The translations under genes and the position numbers were made by a program. The notes under the pieces are model-generated. The model was given only the letters and a program-made list of their open reading frames with translations, was not told the DNA's origin and did not search any database. 64,000 bases of DNA. Origin: Porphyromonas levii DSM 23370. Its GTDB lineage: Bacteria > Bacteroidota > Bacteroidia > Bacteroidales > Porphyromonadaceae. Within the stretch, counting starts at the first letter, position 1. Each line of letters starts with the position of its first letter. This document shows, in pieces, positions 27,015-37,117 of the stretch. Location of the stretch: assembly GCF_000379925.1 (NCBI RefSeq), contig NZ_KB904204.1:22942-86941 (forward strand). The letters are read 5' to 3'.

Positions 27015-28982
27015 TTACTCAAAACTGATATTATCAATGTAAAGATCGTAAGCGGACTTGCTACCGTACTTGAAGGAAATCAGGTCTTTACCCACCTCTG
27101 TTGGAAGTGTCATTAACTGACCGTTGATAAGAGCTGTAAGATCTAGCGTAATCTTGGTCCAATTACCAACATTTATAGTGCCTTTGTAGTCGTTCTTTGT
27201 AACACCAGTTATCTGCTTAGCTCCATTTACATCTCCTAAGTTATAATTTACATATCCTGCTGGCTTTCTTTCTTTAGTCTTACTGTCATAGTAGGTAATC
27301 TTAGGATTCGTATTAAAGACATTGATAGATAGAGACTTGTCAGACTTACCCTTGATATAGAAAGTAATCTTCTTAACCTTTTTCATATCAATACCTTTAG
27401 GTACTTTGGCAGTAAAGATATAGCCATTCTGCGTATCAGTTGTACCTGACAACTGAAGTGCTCCTGAGCCATCTATTCCACCTGTAGCGGACTGCTTCCC
27501 AAACTTCAATCCATAAGTATTTAGACTACCGAGGAAAGCATTCCAATCATTAAAGTCAGAACCTGGGAAGAGCAGAGCACCAGGGGTTGGATCTGGTTGT
27601 GGATCTGGCTTTGGCTGTGGAGCAGGCTCAGTACCACCAGCAGCGAGCTTACCACCTTCACTGGTGACCTTTAGGTTCTTAATCTGCCACTGACCAGAAC
27701 TAGCATCGGTACAAACGTACTTATATGCAAAAACGACTTTAGACTGTCCGAGAACTGATGCTGGGAGCACGATATCTCCACTCATTACAATCGTCCAATT
27801 GTTGCCTGCTGGATATACTGGAATTTCTACCTGTGTCCAAGTAGCATCAGCAACCTTTCCTGTATAGTTAGTAGAGACCCAAAGAGTCTGTTCCTGCTTC
27901 ATCTTACTTACATCACCTTTATTGATGGTGTGTTGGAATGACAAAGATATACTCTTAGCACTAGTAAGATCGAATGCAGGTGAAATAAGCCAGTCTTCAT
28001 TAGGGTTGTTTTTACCGCCATTGAAACCAGACATACTAACATTCTTGTACTTAGTATCAACCTTCCATACTTCATTACCCAGGATACTAACAGCAGTCAT
28101 CTTGCCCATATCTGCAGCGAAGGTCTCGGCATAGATAACATTACCGGCAGGAGGATTAGGGTTTACTTCTCCGCCTGTGATAGGATCCTTACCGGTGAAG
28201 CCAGAACAATCATCAGCGGTACGAATAAAGAGCTGATAATCTTTGTTGAACTTAGAGAGAATACCTACGACAGTACCGTTGCCCTTAGGCAAAACATCGT
28301 TGGCGAAGCTAGCATATTTACTATTACGCACAATGAGTTTCTTGCCAGTGGTATCCTTGAGCGTACGGTTGACAGCGTTCTGAGCTTGATCACCATAAGT
28401 AGCAGTACCACCTAGCTCGAAATACACATTCTCCAACTTGATAAGCGTACCCACCATATTATCGGAGAACTGAGCGATAGTTGTCGTCTTGGGCTTAGCC
28501 TTCTCAGCATCTGGTCGCTTATCTCGTAGGATCTGCTTCTTCACAACCTCATAGGGGATGCGATTACTTTGGGTATCTTTCATTCCTATCTGAGTCACGC
28601 CGCCATAGCTCGTAGCAGCAAGACCTTGTAGCTTGATGAATACCTCCTGACCTACTTGGTAGTCGTTGGAAATATTATTCTGGTCGATACCGATGGAGAT
28701 ACCACCTGTAGCATCCTGTACGTAGATCTGCTTATAGATATTACCAGATACATCATTGCCCACTACAACAGCGCGGATGGCCAAGTTGTCCTCGATTATC
28801 TGACCTTCCTTAGGTACTTTCTTGAACTTATCCTTGTACTCAGCAATAGTGATCACTTTCTCATCACCAGGTGTCACTGTAGGATCAGCTAGCAGTGGCG
28901 CATCGTATTTACGCTCGCAAGATGCGAAACCTAACCCTAGCAGGGCAGCGAGCGAAATAAGTGACAATCTACTTAGTTTCAT
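27015..28982 (-). CDS. DUF5689 / choice-of-anchor surface lipoprotein
   Basis: A 655-residue lipoprotein (MKLSRLSLISLAALLGLGFASC, lipobox FASC). The N-terminal DUF5689 domain (about 45-245; YKDKFKKVPKEGQIIEDNLAIRAVV, an OB-like nucleic-acid-binding style fold in related proteins) is followed by a choice-of-anchor J-like domain (about 275-440), a Pro-rich linker (PQPKPDPQPDPTPG) and a C-terminal jellyroll domain. The start at 28982 is chosen for the signal peptide; the upstream in-frame extension lies inside the end of the TonB gene. A surface partner of the TonB receptor is likely (inference). Confidence 0.8.
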   Translation of the reverse strand: MKLSRLSLISLAALLGLGFASCERKYDAPLLADPTVTPGDEKVITIAEYKDKFKKVPKEGQIIEDNLAIRAVVVGNDVSGNIYKQIYVQDATGGISIGIDQNNISNDYQVGQEVFIKLQGLAATSYGGVTQIGMKDTQSNRIPYEVVKKQILRDKRPDAEKAKPKTTTIAQFSDNMVGTLIKLENVYFELGGTATYGDQAQNAVNRTLKDTTGKKLIVRNSKYASFANDVLPKGNGTVVGILSKFNKDYQLFIRTADDCSGFTGKDPITGGEVNPNPPAGNVIYAETFAADMGKMTAVSILGNEVWKVDTKYKNVSMSGFNGGKNNPNEDWLISPAFDLTSAKSISLSFQHTINKGDVSKMKQEQTLWVSTNYTGKVADATWTQVEIPVYPAGNNWTIVMSGDIVLPASVLGQSKVVFAYKYVCTDASSGQWQIKNLKVTSEGGKLAAGGTEPAPQPKPDPQPDPTPGALLFPGSDFNDWNAFLGSLNTYGLKFGKQSATGGIDGSGALQLSGTTDTQNGYIFTAKVPKGIDMKKVKKITFYIKGKSDKSLSINVFNTNPKITYYDSKTKERKPAGYVNYNLGDVNGAKQITGVTKNDYKGTINVGNWTKITLDLTALINGQLMTLPTEVGKDLISFKYGSKSAYDLYIDNISFE

Positions 28983-29010
28983 ATTCGTATTTGTATTCTT
29001 AATTTTTATA

Positions 29011-31764
29011 TTACCAATTATAGCTTGCATTGAGGAAGAAGTTGATCCCCTGCATATAGTAGTGCTTATTTGTAAACCTCTCGGGATGATCTAGGTTGAT
29101 ACGCCCTTGCTCGAAACCTCCTACGCGTACGTTCTTATTATTGAGAAGGTTGGATACTGAGAAGTTGAAGTTGATACGGTCTCTATTCTTTAGGTAGAGA
29201 ATTTTACCGATACTTAGATCCATGGTAAAGCCCGCTGCAAAACGCTCCTGAGTAGTCGTCTGTACAAAGGAGTCATATAGCTTAGGATCGTGACCTGGCT
29301 GACCTGGAGCTACTACCGAAGTATAGTTGGAAGCCATCCTACGAATATGAGCAACGTCGATATGATTGTATCCAAAACCATTGAAGTTGACATTGAAGAA
29401 CCAGTACTTATAGAAGTAACCAACACCGAAGGTACCTAGCACCTGTGGTACACCACCAATGTATAGGTTCTTCAAATATACCTTTTCTTCTTGGTTTTTG
29501 ATACGACCATTGGTACTATTGAGCACACCCATTGGATCATTGCTATAGTAGTACTGAGCGGCAGTACCGATAAACTCAAGGGTAAGTGCATCGGTAGGAC
29601 GATACTCTAGTCCTAGCTCCAATCCTTGGTGCACCTTATTCATACCGTATAGCGTATGGAGGGTGAAGGTACGCTCGCTATCATTATAGTATGCTACCTT
29701 CTTCATATCATCCCAGAAGCCGGTATAGAATGCTGAGATACGCCCTCTAAACTTAGGCACAGAGAAGATATAATTAAGGTCGAAGTTAGCTATCTGCTTG
29801 CTCTTGAGTACTGGCACTACTTCGTCTGTAATATCAGGAGAGATGTACATCTCACGCTCTAGCTGAGGGCGATTGAGGTAGGATGCATTGGCAGTAATGA
29901 AGTGACGACCATTAATCTTGTAAACTACTCCTGCCTTGACATCGAAATTGATAAAGGCGTGTAGCTTGCCCTTACCAAAGGAATTATCGGGATAACGACC
30001 ATTCTTCATCATACCCTCTCTTCTGATAGTATTGAGGGCTAGTTTGGCTCCGTAGTAGAAGTCTACCTTATCGTACTTATGTTGGTTCTGCGCCCATATA
30101 CCTGCGTTATAGATATGGTAGCGGTAATCATAACCAAACACATCGCCCTTGGAGACACGGCGATCAGGTCTATTGAGGTCGTTTTGGCGCACTTCGTGGT
30201 TCCCCGCAAAGTCTCTCTCGGCATACTTGTCGTTATCCAACAAGTAGTCTGCGCCCAAGAGGTCATCTACGGTCTTGAAACGCTTAGACTGTGAGTACCT
30301 AAACTCTAGTCCACCATCAAACGACAAGGACTGAGAGATCTGCCTATTGAGGGTGCTACTAAGGGCTATCTCGCCTAAGTCACTCCTCTGCTCCTCTACC
30401 ATATAGATAGCCGAGCCATTACCTTGGAGATTATTGAGGTGGTTCACTTCATAGAGACGATCCCAATTAATCTGAGAGATCTCACCGCTCTTCCATAGAG
30501 ACTCATAGTAGTGCTGTACTACTGGAGCACCATCGAAGTAACTAGGGAGATAGCGGTAGTAATCAGGGCGAGGGTCGCTACCGTTGTACCAGTTGAGCGA
30601 ACTACGACCATACCTATTGTAGTGGGCAGCTATACCTGAAGTAAGAGTAGTCCGATAATCGGGCTTCCATACATGAGAGAGGATTGCTGTAGGGTCCCAG
30701 CTCTTCACCACTCGGGCATTGCGCTTCTTGCCATTCTGCCATCCCCAGTTGGGATTGTATAGATTATCACCCACGAGCTTTACTGCCTCATTGACCGACG
30801 AGCCCTGTTGACCGCGCTCTACTGGCGAACCGAAAGTGATAAAACTAAGACTGTGTCTGCCATTGTCCCACACCTTTTCTACGCCCAACATATAGGAGAT
30901 GTTCTTGTAGAATACACCTGGGATTGCGCCTTCGTGTGCATATCTTCCGCCGATAGCACCAGAGATTGCCCAACCATTATCCATCAATCCGGTATTGTAG
31001 CTTAGGATAGAACGGAGGTAATAATTGCGGTTGGTACCAGAGACGGTAAACTTACCACCTCGGGTATAGTTGGCTGGGCGCATATTGATATTCTCCGAAC
31101 CACCTATATCACCGAAGGAGAATGGGGAAGCACCCATATAATTAATGCGGTTCCCATTGCGCGTCATATCATTGAGTGCTCCTACAGAGGAGTAGTTGAA
31201 TACCCCGCGGACACCCTCATTGAAGTTGATTCCATTGATATACCTCTGCTCGTATTGGCTATCATAACCACGTGTACGATGGCGGAACTGTGAAAATTGG
31301 AAGCCCGCATTCTGTAAGTAGACATCGTTGGAGAAGATAACCATTGTATTGGCGCTCTGCCCCTGACCCTCATCATCTATCTGATCAAGGTCGATATTGT
31401 CTACAATACCCACGAAGTGTGCATTATCCTTCATCACATTCTGTACCATCACAATGGTACCCACATCATTTGTACGATTCGCCGAGATCTCCACTTCTCG
31501 TTCGACTGTAGCGTGGAGCGTAGAGGTGAGGACTAGCTTATCCTTTCCGCCCTCGACGTTGTAGAATACAAAGCTACCATCCGCTCCCGTGGTAGTCCGC
31601 TGATTATTATTCAGCAGTGTTACCACTATCCCGCCTATCGGATGCTCTGTACCACTATCCTTCACTACACCCCGGAGCGATGTGCCCGACTGTGCGCTAG
31701 CAGAGAGTAGAGAGACCGACAGCAGCGTGCAGACCATAGCCATAAGTCTATAAAGCCTTTGCAT
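29011..31764 (-). CDS. TonB-dependent receptor
   Basis: A 917-residue outer membrane receptor. Signal peptide, then a carboxypeptidase-D-like regulatory domain (about 28-110; LRGVVKDSGTEHPIGG), a plug domain (about 115-235) and a long beta-barrel ending in ...FFLNASYNW with a terminal aromatic residue, as required for barrel insertion. The plug is reduced and the usual TonB box is not obvious. Genes around it suggest that the cargo is a nucleic-acid breakdown product such as nucleosides or oligonucleotides. It is 79 bp downstream of the secreted nuclease gene, with no terminator between. Confidence 0.92.
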   Translation of the reverse strand: MQRLYRLMAMVCTLLSVSLLSASAQSGTSLRGVVKDSGTEHPIGGIVVTLLNNNQRTTTGADGSFVFYNVEGGKDKLVLTSTLHATVEREVEISANRTNDVGTIVMVQNVMKDNAHFVGIVDNIDLDQIDDEGQGQSANTMVIFSNDVYLQNAGFQFSQFRHRTRGYDSQYEQRYINGINFNEGVRGVFNYSSVGALNDMTRNGNRINYMGASPFSFGDIGGSENINMRPANYTRGGKFTVSGTNRNYYLRSILSYNTGLMDNGWAISGAIGGRYAHEGAIPGVFYKNISYMLGVEKVWDNGRHSLSFITFGSPVERGQQGSSVNEAVKLVGDNLYNPNWGWQNGKKRNARVVKSWDPTAILSHVWKPDYRTTLTSGIAAHYNRYGRSSLNWYNGSDPRPDYYRYLPSYFDGAPVVQHYYESLWKSGEISQINWDRLYEVNHLNNLQGNGSAIYMVEEQRSDLGEIALSSTLNRQISQSLSFDGGLEFRYSQSKRFKTVDDLLGADYLLDNDKYAERDFAGNHEVRQNDLNRPDRRVSKGDVFGYDYRYHIYNAGIWAQNQHKYDKVDFYYGAKLALNTIRREGMMKNGRYPDNSFGKGKLHAFINFDVKAGVVYKINGRHFITANASYLNRPQLEREMYISPDITDEVVPVLKSKQIANFDLNYIFSVPKFRGRISAFYTGFWDDMKKVAYYNDSERTFTLHTLYGMNKVHQGLELGLEYRPTDALTLEFIGTAAQYYYSNDPMGVLNSTNGRIKNQEEKVYLKNLYIGGVPQVLGTFGVGYFYKYWFFNVNFNGFGYNHIDVAHIRRMASNYTSVVAPGQPGHDPKLYDSFVQTTTQERFAAGFTMDLSIGKILYLKNRDRINFNFSVSNLLNNKNVRVGGFEQGRINLDHPERFTNKHYYMQGINFFLNASYNW

Positions 31765-31843
31765 TTCTCTTTCTTTTCTAATTAGTAAATTATTATTCTG
31801 TTAACTATGTTATCTTCAACTGATGTATACCGAACTCCCAAGT

Positions 31844-33448
31844 CTACCAGTCGCGACTATTATTGAGACTCTTCACATGCGCAGCTTCCGACTCGGGGAG
31901 ATGGGGGAAGAACTTCACGCCCAACTCTTTCTCTAGTTGCTGCACTGTACAAGTAAAGTCTGACCACTTGCTCTTTGTATCGATATTAGGCATCTTAACC
32001 CCTATAGATATCCATTTACCCCCTTTCTTCTTTAGGAGCACCTTCCAAGTATGGGTAGGGATAGGGCACTGCTTATCTCCATCCCTATCGGTAACGGTAC
32101 CATTATTATGGGAGAATATAGGGCCACATGCTACATACATCGTATCGGTCGGATTTGCCCGCTTTGCCCAGCTATTCTCCTTATTCTCTAGCACATTCCA
32201 GATACCACTATTCTGAGATTGCTTCTGTGGTACCATATTGGAGTAGTAGAAGGTCGTCTTATTCAACTCTATTGAAGCAGTCCGTTGGTTACTTGCCAAC
32301 ATGTGCCCACGACTAAAGTCTAGCTCCCTAGGGCGATAGCTCCTGGATAAATTCATTTGATACCTCTTGGGGACATCGGGGTCATACACCCAAGCATCGT
32401 TTCCTATCACTTTATCAGCCCTACCTGAGTTACCTACACAATCATGATATAGTGGATAGGCAACAATATAGGGTTGGAACTTATCCTGACTAAAGTAAAC
32501 CGTATAGTTGCGCCGAACACCTCCTAAAGTAGACCCACCACCGAACCAAGCATCGGGAGCATTGTGCTGTACCACATACATATCTGTCATAGAACCATTC
32601 TGCACCAACACCTGCTCCATATACGAAGTACTGTAGACCAATGCTCCCGCTTGGACTACAGCGGCACCATTCTCTAGCGATACCGTATAGCCATAATACT
32701 TCCCTCCTTCCACAGACTTAGAAGAAGACAACTTAGCATCGTATTGGTTACCATCGTGCTCTATCAGAATCCTCATGCCATCAAGTCTCTGTCCTGGCAT
32801 CAAATAAGTATGGTACTCGCTACCACGGTGCACCAAAGAGAGGGAGGCAACCTCCGAATCTGTAGTGAAGCGACCACTCGTCACGTCTAGTACACCTGTG
32901 GTAAGGACATCTAGCACGCTTACCTTTGCTGAGGTGCTAGGGGCAGAAGTCTTAGAGGTATCGAGTGAGATACGGAGCTGCCCTAGCTTATGTGTAAAGT
33001 TGAGCGCCAGATTAGGCTCTGCATTGGTAACCGTACCCTTAGCCCAAAGCAATGGTTGGTTGTTTTCCTTAGAAAGGTCTACCCTCACAGCCCCATCTGT
33101 AGCCGAGGGATTGTATGGAGCATAAGCCCGAACAGCATGTGCTTCGATACCGAATGGAATCGTAATCACACCTCCTGTAAAACGAGTACCATTGCCCTGC
33201 CCATTTGCCACATACCGTACATTATTCGCCTTTAGTGTAGTAGAGAATACCCCGATAGCGTCATCACTCGCCCAAGATTCACCTAGACTACCAGGCTGAA
33301 TCACTACAGACGATTCCCCTAGCATAGAAGTGGTAAGCCCTAACTCCATATTCCCATTGTGAGCCTCCACCTCCTTTTTGCTCGAACAAAAAGAAAATCC
33401 CATGGCGAAAGCGATAATAACCAAAGGCAATGCTCTTGAACCCTTCAT
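31844..33448 (-). CDS. Secreted DNA/RNA non-specific endonuclease with fimbrillin-like N-terminus
   Basis: A 534-residue exported protein. The hydrophobic signal ends in FSFC; the residue before Cys is Phe, so lipid modification is uncertain. About residues 30-260 resemble fimbrillin-like adhesin domains of Bacteroidota (SWASDDAIGVF, YAPYNPSATDG). The C-terminal half is a NUC1 (PF01223) nuclease: SRGHM with the general base His at residue 382 (the usual Asp of DRGH is Ser here), then FYYSNMVPQKQSQNSGIW with the metal-binding Asn, and YVACGPIF. First gene of the scavenging operon. Confidence 0.85.
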   Translation of the reverse strand: MKGSRALPLVIIAFAMGFSFCSSKKEVEAHNGNMELGLTTSMLGESSVVIQPGSLGESWASDDAIGVFSTTLKANNVRYVANGQGNGTRFTGGVITIPFGIEAHAVRAYAPYNPSATDGAVRVDLSKENNQPLLWAKGTVTNAEPNLALNFTHKLGQLRISLDTSKTSAPSTSAKVSVLDVLTTGVLDVTSGRFTTDSEVASLSLVHRGSEYHTYLMPGQRLDGMRILIEHDGNQYDAKLSSSKSVEGGKYYGYTVSLENGAAVVQAGALVYSTSYMEQVLVQNGSMTDMYVVQHNAPDAWFGGGSTLGGVRRNYTVYFSQDKFQPYIVAYPLYHDCVGNSGRADKVIGNDAWVYDPDVPKRYQMNLSRSYRPRELDFSRGHMLASNQRTASIELNKTTFYYSNMVPQKQSQNSGIWNVLENKENSWAKRANPTDTMYVACGPIFSHNNGTVTDRDGDKQCPIPTHTWKVLLKKKGGKWISIGVKMPNIDTKSKWSDFTCTVQQLEKELGVKFFPHLPESEAAHVKSLNNSRDW

Positions 33449-33507
33449 TCTTTTACCTATTGTAGTAGTTAAATATTGACTTTATTTATCTCTCTCATAT
33501 TGCTCAT

Positions 33508-33515
33508 CAAAGGTA
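33508..33515 (-). promoter_or_regulatory. -7 box of nuclease/TonB operon
   Basis: Minus-strand TACCTTTG (TAnnTTTG), 60 bp before the ATG at 33448. Confidence 0.5.
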
Positions 33516-33581
33516 GCAACAATAAGTGAAGTTAGCCCGAACTGCGCCTCAATATTAAGTTAAGTAGTATTAATTATAAAT

Positions 33582-33623
33582 GGTCTCCCTATAGAAACCT
33601 TATCAGGCATCTATAGGGAGACC
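33582..33623 (-). terminator. Terminator after the thioredoxin-fold gene
   Basis: GGTCTCCCTATAG (33582-33594) is the exact reverse complement of CTATAGGGAGACC (33611-33623); the 16-nt loop may itself pair (CCT/AGG). It lies 43 bp beyond the stop at 33666 and is followed on the minus strand by an A/T-rich tail. Confidence 0.75.
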
Positions 33624-33665
33624 ACCTACAATGGAGAAGAATACCCCCCTTCCATTAGACCTCTA

Positions 33666-34826
33666 TTAGAGAAGTGAGGAGATCTGCTCTAGCGAACCTA
33701 TCCTATGAAGCTCGTCCCCGTTATTCTTAATAAGGAATAGTGAAGGGAGAGAGGGGAGGTTGTACAACCCTACGAGGCGCGAATAAGCTCCATCTCTATC
33801 GATGAGACTAGTCCATGGCAGATCTTTAGCTGAGGTAATCCAAATATGCGGGTCTGTATCTAGCGATACCTGAACTATCTTTAGCCCCTTTGCACTATAC
33901 CTACTATAGAGCTGAGCTAGTGCAGCATTGAATTCTTGGCTCCAATTGGCTTGCATCGTAGAGAAGGCAAGTAGCAGGCTATTGCCCTGAGCAACGATGG
34001 CAGAGAGACTTACCTGGTTACCCTCTGTATCGGGAAGAGAGAAGTCGATATAACCAATGGGCTTAGCTGCCGCAGCCAATAGGGTACTATCCTGTGGCAT
34101 AGTAGCAGCCTGAGCCATCCTCTTCTGTTCGCGCACTACAGCGATAGAGCGAAGCGCCAAATCATAGAGGTGCTTGGTGCGAGGATTCTCTGCCTGAAAT
34201 GCCTGATATACGTTGGCAATGGCGGCAAAGGCCTTAGAGTCCTTCTCGTCGTATAGGTTGAATACCAGATTGCCATCTACCTGCTGGAAGAGTGCAAAGT
34301 AGGCAACGGGAGATTGTGGGTTGCTAAATATGAAACGCTCTGCCACACTCTTATACCCACCAATAATGCTATCACGACGCACTGTGTAGAGACTGTCCGA
34401 TGGAACGTTCACGAGCTTGGAGAGAGCTACATTGGCATCGAGCAATGCCAACCATACTTCTCGCATCTGAGCCGAAGCTTGATCGCCGCTAATAGAATAG
34501 CTGGTGGCAAAACTCTGTACATCGGAGGTAATCGTAAGGTCGGTAGGCAAGGTATCCACCACAAAAGGAATAACCTGCTTGCCTAAGCGCAAGCGATAGA
34601 AATCGGGATACTCTGGCAATTCATGACTGAAGCTATACTTCCCGTCGCGACCAAGTGCTACGGAGTCAACGACCTCCGTCCCAGCCAATCCTAAGTACTC
34701 TAAGTAAATAGTCTGATTATCGGCACCTGCTATAGTCCCGGCGACCCTAAATTCCTTGCCACTATTACAGCTACTTACGATAAAGATGCTGATAAGAGCG
34801 ACGATGATGCTACTAATTCTCTTCAT
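33666..34826 (-). CDS. DUF4369/thioredoxin-fold lipoprotein lacking CxxC
   Basis: A 386-residue lipoprotein (lipobox VSSC). An N-terminal DUF4369-like beta domain (about 25-115; GTIAGADNQTIYLEYL) is followed by a helical region and a C-terminal TlpA/AhpC-like thioredoxin fold (about 250-385; IGYIDFSLPDTEGNQVSLSA, LKIVQVSLDTD, LPSLFLIKNNGD with the cis-Pro). Where TlpA proteins have WCxxC this one has FSTMQANW, so it cannot do disulfide exchange in the normal way. I take the ATG at 34826, at the signal peptide. It follows the type IX-secreted protease gene, whose last bases precede it by 20 bp. Confidence 0.82.
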   Translation of the reverse strand: MKRISSIIVALISIFIVSSCNSGKEFRVAGTIAGADNQTIYLEYLGLAGTEVVDSVALGRDGKYSFSHELPEYPDFYRLRLGKQVIPFVVDTLPTDLTITSDVQSFATSYSISGDQASAQMREVWLALLDANVALSKLVNVPSDSLYTVRRDSIIGGYKSVAERFIFSNPQSPVAYFALFQQVDGNLVFNLYDEKDSKAFAAIANVYQAFQAENPRTKHLYDLALRSIAVVREQKRMAQAATMPQDSTLLAAAAKPIGYIDFSLPDTEGNQVSLSAIVAQGNSLLLAFSTMQANWSQEFNAALAQLYSRYSAKGLKIVQVSLDTDPHIWITSAKDLPWTSLIDRDGAYSRLVGLYNLPSLPSLFLIKNNGDELHRIGSLEQISSLL

Positions 34827-34846
34827 ATATCTATTGTCTCTGTATT

Positions 34847-37066
34847 TCAATTCTTTGGGAAGTATGCCTTCACACGGTCTGACCACTCGGGTGTCTCTAC
34901 ATGGATGATAACCACCCCTACCCCTTCGAGTAGGTTCCGTGGGATGAAGAAATGCACGCCTACCCGTGTGTCGGAAAATAGTCTCTGTCCCTGAAGGGTG
35001 TATACATTGATATTCTTAACACTCTCCGCTGCAACCTCTCCAAGCGTTAGGAGCATCTGACCATCCAGCGCTGGGGTGAGTCGAAGATGAGGTGCAGCTA
35101 CATCTTGCGGCTTTAGTTGGGCATTGCTCAATAGCGGATCTATCCACAAGGAAAGTCCTCTATTACTTCCTCCCACAGTTGCTGGTACCCACTGGCTACC
35201 CACCAACCATTGAGCTGTACCTCGTGAAGCATCCTCGTGCTGCTGGTGGACAATACTCAGTTCGGCTGGCAGCTGGTTGAGCGCAAGCCCAAAGTGAATG
35301 GTCTGCTCACTACTCACCGTGATAGGTTTCTCGAAGGAGAGATACACCTCACGTGGTCTACCATCATTGAGATTCAAGCCTAGCTCGCTCAGTGGCAACT
35401 GAAAAGTCTGAGCAGGAGTCGTCGAACCATCGAAATAGAGGTTGAGCTGCAAGCGATCAGTATTATTAGCTTTGCCATGAAGCATCAGATAGGCTCCATA
35501 AATTTTAGAGCCAGCCGCCACACGATAGCGCTCTGCTACCACTGTAGCACTCTGTGCTGCGCCTACCACCTCTGCTCTCCCTAGCTGTGGTAGAATCTCC
35601 AAAACGGGCTTGGTGCTCGGTGGGATAGACATATTGGTAACCCGTACAGGCGCTTGCTGGCTACTGTTACCACTAGTGCGCCCAGGAGTACTTGTGGTCT
35701 GTCCCTTCCCCGAGGGGTCAAGAGCCTGCACGAGTTTACGCGCTTCGTCGTCGGAGGAAGCCCATACACGCTCTAGAGAAGCAAACTGATCGGAATATCT
35801 CTGTGCACAAGAGGATTGTCCTCCAGTAAGCACTCCGATAACTCTGTGACCCGAGTCGAAAAGAGGCGAACCCGATGAACAAGAAGCTGTAGTCCCTATA
35901 GTCCATTGCTTAACAAATAGGTGCTGATCACGACCAAAAGGGTATGGTTTGCCTGTTGCAGGGTTAATATTTCCTGGGAACGAACCATACGTTAGATGAT
36001 CCAGATAGAGATTAACCCTCTTGGTAAATCCATATGGGTGATGGATATTGAAATAAGTCTCTTGGAGATTGGGCTTAGCATTCCACCCCGAGTAGTAGGC
36101 AGGATACGCCACTGGTGGGCGCTGGTTCAACTCTATCAGACCCGTATCTGTATAAGGATGGTACGCCAGCAGACTAGATCCAGCTATCGAATGACTGAAG
36201 CTAGGTTGTATAGACCCGTCGCACATAGGGGTTTGATACCCGAAGAAGTAAAGGAACTTGCTAGAGAAAGCTGTTACATCGACTTTCGAAAAATTCCAAC
36301 TGATAACGTGTGCGGCAGTAAGAATCAATGGACGCCCATCCCCTGAACTATTATTAACCATCACACCTGTTCCGAGTGCTTTTCCGTCGACCATAATCAG
36401 CACAACACTCTTGCCTACCTCGCTATATTCCGGATAGCAAGCGAGCTCTGGAGTGCATAATAAGCTCTTCGGATTACCAAGACGTGGGGGCACCTTGAGA
36501 CTACGCACACCATGGTGTACCTCTTGTAGATAGAGACGAGGGGAAGGGCTACCTTTAGGAGCCTGTAGCTCAATAATGACATCATCGGCAAAGATAGGCT
36601 GAACGGGCAACGAATGCTGGGCATTGTTATTCTCCGAACCAAAGCCTCCGATGACATTTTTATTATCGAGTGTACTATACACATAGAGATAAGCACCCTC
36701 AGGGATATCAAAAGTACTAAAGAAAAAACCTAGACTCTTAGCACCTGCCGAACGTACTCTGTAGCGCCAGACCTGTGTGCCATCCGACCACACACTCTTC
36801 TCCGCCTGCTGAATAATATCTACTCCTGCGGGAAGGGTGTGGGCAAAGACGTAGGTACGAAGCTCTGCCGAAGCCTGCTCCATAGCCATAAGCGCTGAAT
36901 CTTGGTCAAAAACTGGCAACCTAAGTGTAGGTAATTGTAGCAATTCCGAGGTACGCACTTCACCGCCCTCTGCACGTCTCTCACCTCCAGACACTATCTG
37001 AGCCCTGAGTGGCAGTGCCGAAAGGAATAAGAGGAGCGCACTCCATATATATACAGTCTGTCTCAT
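34847..37066 (-). CDS. PepK-like secreted serine endopeptidase with type IX sorting domain
   Basis: A 739-residue exported trypsin-like protease related to lysyl endopeptidases (P. gingivalis PepK type). After a signal peptide (residues 1-22) and a propeptide/N-terminal domain, the S1 domain shows the triad: His253 in LTAAHV, Asp307 in YTDTGLIEL and Ser398 in CSSGSPLF. A Pro/Ser-rich linker and a beta domain follow. The C-terminal about 75 residues are a type A type IX sorting domain (INVYTLQGQRLF ... VKAYFPKN). The protein should cross the outer membrane by T9SS and be anchored to or released from the surface. Start at 37066 is chosen for the signal peptide. Confidence 0.88.
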   Translation of the reverse strand: MRQTVYIWSALLLFLSALPLRAQIVSGGERRAEGGEVRTSELLQLPTLRLPVFDQDSALMAMEQASAELRTYVFAHTLPAGVDIIQQAEKSVWSDGTQVWRYRVRSAGAKSLGFFFSTFDIPEGAYLYVYSTLDNKNVIGGFGSENNNAQHSLPVQPIFADDVIIELQAPKGSPSPRLYLQEVHHGVRSLKVPPRLGNPKSLLCTPELACYPEYSEVGKSVVLIMVDGKALGTGVMVNNSSGDGRPLILTAAHVISWNFSKVDVTAFSSKFLYFFGYQTPMCDGSIQPSFSHSIAGSSLLAYHPYTDTGLIELNQRPPVAYPAYYSGWNAKPNLQETYFNIHHPYGFTKRVNLYLDHLTYGSFPGNINPATGKPYPFGRDQHLFVKQWTIGTTASCSSGSPLFDSGHRVIGVLTGGQSSCAQRYSDQFASLERVWASSDDEARKLVQALDPSGKGQTTSTPGRTSGNSSQQAPVRVTNMSIPPSTKPVLEILPQLGRAEVVGAAQSATVVAERYRVAAGSKIYGAYLMLHGKANNTDRLQLNLYFDGSTTPAQTFQLPLSELGLNLNDGRPREVYLSFEKPITVSSEQTIHFGLALNQLPAELSIVHQQHEDASRGTAQWLVGSQWVPATVGGSNRGLSLWIDPLLSNAQLKPQDVAAPHLRLTPALDGQMLLTLGEVAAESVKNINVYTLQGQRLFSDTRVGVHFFIPRNLLEGVGVVIIHVETPEWSDRVKAYFPKN

Positions 37067-37109
37067 ACTTTCAATTCTTAAAAAAAGGTACAACTCGCCT
37101 TTCTAGCTA

Positions 37110-37117
37110 CAAAAGTA
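37110..37117 (-). promoter_or_regulatory. -7 box upstream of protease gene
   Basis: Minus-strand TACTTTTG fits TAnnTTTG and is 44 bp before the ATG at 37066. No -33 TTTG at normal spacing. Confidence 0.4.
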
